64,000 bases of DNA from NCBI RefSeq assembly GCF_025770735.1, contig NZ_JAODPB010000001.1, forward strand, positions 124,001 through 188,000, read 5' to 3'. The translations under genes were made by a program, and so were the position numbers. This document shows, in pieces, positions 61,620-64,000 of this stretch. Source of the DNA: Shouchella tritolerans (GTDB lineage Bacteria; Bacillota; Bacilli; Bacillales; Bacillaceae_D). The stretch's first letter is position 1. The number at the start of each line of letters is the position of its first letter. The notes beneath the pieces are model-generated. The model saw nothing but the letters and a program-made list of their open reading frames with translations. It did no database searches and had not been told where the DNA came from.

Positions 61620-63092
61620 TTATAGTTTACTAGCAATTCTGTTATCAATTAAAATACTCAAGTTTTCTTTAATCGTTTCTAATGTGATCTGGAGTTCTTC
61701 TTTAGTATGTGCGGCTGAAATAAAAAATCGAAGTCTAGCCTCATTCTCTTTAACTGCAGGATAAACAATAGGCATTGCATTAATTCCATTTCTGAATAAA
61801 ACTTCTGAAAATTCAAGGGCCTTCTCAGAGTTTCCCGTAATTAATGGGATAACTGGAGTGTCATAACTTTCCCCAGTATTTACGCCTAATTTCTTTAGTC
61901 CTTCCAGAAAATAAGTATGGTTATCGGTCAATTTTTGAAATAACGCATCTCCTGTTTCGCATAAAGTTAATGAGGCTAAAGCTGCAGCAGCATTGGCTGG
62001 AGTCATTCCTACGCTAAAAATAAATCCTGGCGAATTATATCGTAGGTATGTTATAAAGTCCTTACTGCCGGCGATATAGCCGCCGCAACTATTCAATGAC
62101 TTACTTAGTGTACCCATTAATATATCTACAGATTTAGGATTAACGCCGAAGTAGCTTGTAACACCCCGTCCATTTTTACCGATAGTCCCAATTGAATGAG
62201 CCTCGTCTACCATGAGAATTGCATTGTATTTTTCTTTAAGGTTAATGAGCTCTGGTAATTTACAGATGTCACCATCCATGCTGTAAACACCCTCTACAAC
62301 GATTAACACTCTACGAAATTTTTGCCTTAATTTCTGTAACTCGTTTTCTAAATGCCCCATATCATTATGTTTAAAGGGTTTTCGTTTTGCTTTAGACAGT
62401 ATAGCTCCTTGAATAATACTATTATGGGCTAAGGCATCGTGTAGAATCAGATCTTCTTCATTCATAATGTTTCCAATGATATTTACATTTGTACTGTGCC
62501 CCCCCACTTGAATAATCGCATCTTCTGAACCTAAAAAATGGGAAATTTTTTGCTCGAGTTCTTGATGGATTTTAATTTCCCCACTAAGTAATCTACTCCC
62601 AGAAACACTTGTTCCAAAGCGACTTATCGCTTCTATAACCGATTGATTAATAAAGTCAGAGCCGTTAATACCTAGATAATTGTAAGTAGAATAATTAATT
62701 TTTTCTTCCCCTTCTATAATGATTCTGTTAGACGCTATCCCATCATTCTTTCTAAAATATGGAACATGTTCTCTGGCATTTAAATATTGATGGAATTCTA
62801 TAACTTCGGGCAAGCTGTCTAATAAAGATGGAGGCTTATTGTCAAGGCCTAGTTCTGTAGAAACCAATGAAAGAATGGTTCCGACTGTTACATCTTCTTG
62901 TTGAAATATGTTTTCTAGATCGGCCTCTTTTATTTCAGGAAAATCATTCACTACTAACCGATAAAAATCCATGGCCATCATGGAGTCCAGCCCAAGGTCA
63001 TTTACTAATGAATCAGTTAGTGATATGTCAAGTAGATCATATCCTGTTATTTCAGCTAAATGATTAATGATAACGTCGTATACTTTATCCAT
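61620..63092 (-). CDS. Acyl carrier protein/alpha-oxoamine synthase fusion
   Basis: 490 residues in two domains. Residues 1-82 are an acyl carrier domain with the phosphopantetheine Ser37 (LGLDSMMAMDF). Residues about 100-485 are a PLP-dependent alpha-oxoamine synthase with GGHS (His199, stacks on PLP), VDEAHS (Asp296) and TLSKSLNSCGG (PLP-lysine Lys331). Such enzymes (KBL, BioF, serine palmitoyltransferase) join an acyl thioester to an amino acid with loss of CO2, giving an alpha-amino ketone. A covalent carrier fused to the synthase is also seen in PigH of prodigiosin synthesis, which has two carriers. Acyl donor and amino acid are not readable. GGAGGT lies before the ATG. Confidence 0.92.
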   Translation of the reverse strand: MDKVYDVIINHLAEITGYDLLDISLTDSLVNDLGLDSMMAMDFYRLVVNDFPEIKEADLENIFQQEDVTVGTILSLVSTELGLDNKPPSLLDSLPEVIEFHQYLNAREHVPYFRKNDGIASNRIIIEGEEKINYSTYNYLGINGSDFINQSVIEAISRFGTSVSGSRLLSGEIKIHQELEQKISHFLGSEDAIIQVGGHSTNVNIIGNIMNEEDLILHDALAHNSIIQGAILSKAKRKPFKHNDMGHLENELQKLRQKFRRVLIVVEGVYSMDGDICKLPELINLKEKYNAILMVDEAHSIGTIGKNGRGVTSYFGVNPKSVDILMGTLSKSLNSCGGYIAGSKDFITYLRYNSPGFIFSVGMTPANAAAALASLTLCETGDALFQKLTDNHTYFLEGLKKLGVNTGESYDTPVIPLITGNSEKALEFSEVLFRNGINAMPIVYPAVKENEARLRFFISAAHTKEELQITLETIKENLSILIDNRIASKL

Positions 63093-63109
63093 AGTCGACC
63101 TCCAATGGT

Positions 63110-64000
63110 TTATTTATTTGGGGCAAAATGATCTACTAGAAACTTAGCAGCGTTTGCTGGACCGTCTACATGTTCCATAAGTTCTTTCATTTTCTTTGCT
63201 TTAATCTTCATTTCTTTACTGTTTAGGGTAGACTCTATTAATTGGCTTAACCTCTTAGTCGTAATGTCTCTTTTTGTAAGTTCTAGGGCGTTTCCAAAAA
63301 GTACGCAATCATGTATATTAGACTTTTGTTCTTGCTGGAGTCCAAGTCCTAAAAAGGGCTTTCCTGATAAACAAGCTGTTTGAACCGTGCCTTCACCACC
63401 ATGGATAATCGATAAATCTATGATGTTTCCCAACTTATGGGCGGGAAGATAGTCGCTTATGTGAATGTTCCCATCATTTGAAAAATCGTTTGCGCTAGAC
63501 GCTAATGTTTTTTTCATTGGACAGAGGACGACTACAGGCAAATGCTTTAGTAAGTTTAAGATCTTTATAAGGATATCTTTACTTCCAGAGCTTCCCATCG
63601 CAAAATATATGATCGGCTGACTTGTCTTAATATTCTTTACAAATGAGGGCATAGGAGTATCTAATTTAGCGTAAACTGGCCCAATGTATTGATAATGGAG
63701 GGGGAGATCATATATACCGCTAATTTCTGGAATTGTTGTGATTAAATTATAATCGGCATCTAGTGCATCTATCGTATACTTAGGGAGACTGACTCCTTCC
63801 TCTTTTGCTATTTGAGAAAAAGACTTTGGTTTGTAAGTAATGTTTAAAGCAATTTTTTTATAAAGGTTTAAAATCGTTTTTTTGGGCACTAGAAAATTAT
63901 TTAATATGGCGGGTATTTTATGATGTCCTTTTAAAAAGTGTGTTCTTGTGTACGCCAAAGGCTTAATATATACGATAGGGATTTCACAAGCTCTTGCTGA
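63110..64000 (-). CDS. MGT-type UDP-glycosyltransferase, 5' end outside window
   Basis: At least 297 codons are in view; the frame is open to the right edge (SARACEIPIVYIKPLAYTR), so the true start lies outside. IIYFAMGSSGSKDILIKIL, SDYLPAHKLGNIIDLSIIHGGEGTVQTACLSGKPFLGLG are the GT1 donor-binding region of macrolide-type glycosyltransferases. It should transfer a sugar from a UDP donor to a hydrophobic acceptor. It is followed by the ACP-AOS gene after 17 bases, so the amino-ketone or a derivative is the likely acceptor. Confidence 0.88.
   Translation of the reverse strand, partial: SARACEIPIVYIKPLAYTRTHFLKGHHKIPAILNNFLVPKKTILNLYKKIALNITYKPKSFSQIAKEEGVSLPKYTIDALDADYNLITTIPEISGIYDLPLHYQYIGPVYAKLDTPMPSFVKNIKTSQPIIYFAMGSSGSKDILIKILNLLKHLPVVVLCPMKKTLASSANDFSNDGNIHISDYLPAHKLGNIIDLSIIHGGEGTVQTACLSGKPFLGLGLQQEQKSNIHDCVLFGNALELTKRDITTKRLSQLIESTLNSKEMKIKAKKMKELMEHVDGPANAAKFLVDHFAPNK

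Noticed and set aside
1-64000. CRISPR arrays, rRNA, tRNA, complete insertion sequences or prophage modules
   Set aside because: No regularly spaced repeats, tRNA-like cloverleaf, rRNA segment, intact transposase or phage structural genes were seen.

Overview
The window looks like chromosomal DNA of a low-to-moderate G+C, Gram-positive, spore-former-type Bacillota of the family Bacillaceae, most likely an alkaliphilic Bacillus relative such as Shouchella (Bacillus) clausii. This is an inference from gene content: a MutS2-type protein, DegV, BrnQ, a second threonyl-tRNA synthetase behind tandem T-boxes, an HxlR/HxlAB formaldehyde module, Na+-coupled NSS and DASS transporters, AGGAGG-type ribosome binding sites and many lipobox proteins. 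No rRNA, tRNA or CRISPR array was seen.

Left third (1-24.7 kb): the 3' end of a MutS2-like gene, DegV, a YdcF-type protein, and a PadR/DUF1129 membrane operon whose promoter carries a perfect 41-bp palindrome. There is a decayed gene, a 52-residue ribbon-helix-helix protein, and a CynX-type MFS permease. A four-gene sensory operon follows (beta-propeller lipoprotein, OmpR-type regulator, HAMP kinase, YtkA-like lipoprotein), then pterin dehydratase, an NSS symporter, a methyltransferase, a broken nucleotidyltransferase, BrnQ, a CHY zinc finger, a nucleoside hydrolase, a NUDIX hydrolase and a TnpB fossil. It ends with a CitA/CitB-type two-component pair next to a DASS dicarboxylate transporter that has a cre-like box just upstream of its start.

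Middle (24.7-43.6 kb): an ABC operon that appears to be decaying (ATPase without key motifs, frameshifted permease, frameshifted lipoprotein), a large hybrid kinase whose first phospho-acceptor His is replaced and whose sensor part is split off by a frameshift, an isolated RibD, and a three-gene set built around a DUF6792/lipase-like 551-residue protein. A GyrI-like protein, two tandem threonine T-boxes with thrS, GrpB, a DUF2268 protease-like protein and a MerR/TipAS regulator complete it.

Right third (43.9-64 kb): a formaldehyde module with zwf, hxlR and hxlAB. The zwf and hxlAB promoters share the bipartite element ACACTAT-N11-GTGCGTACTT directly upstream of the -35 box, which suggests that one HxlR regulon couples RuMP fixation to glucose-6-phosphate oxidation. 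Housekeeping-type genes follow (lipid kinase, DUF421, flavin reductase, murB, ABC exporter, catalase).

From about 54.7 kb to the right edge, a visibly AT-rich block reads leftward: glycosyltransferase (cut by the edge), an acyl-carrier-protein/alpha-oxoamine-synthase fusion, a methyltransferase, an ABC exporter pair, a KAS-type ketosynthase, an Sfp-type phosphopantetheinyl transferase and a DinB-like protein. This is the best candidate for an undescribed system: a compact cluster that could make, decorate and export an amino-ketone (sphingoid-like or prodiginine-precursor-like) lipid. The product is inferred, not shown.
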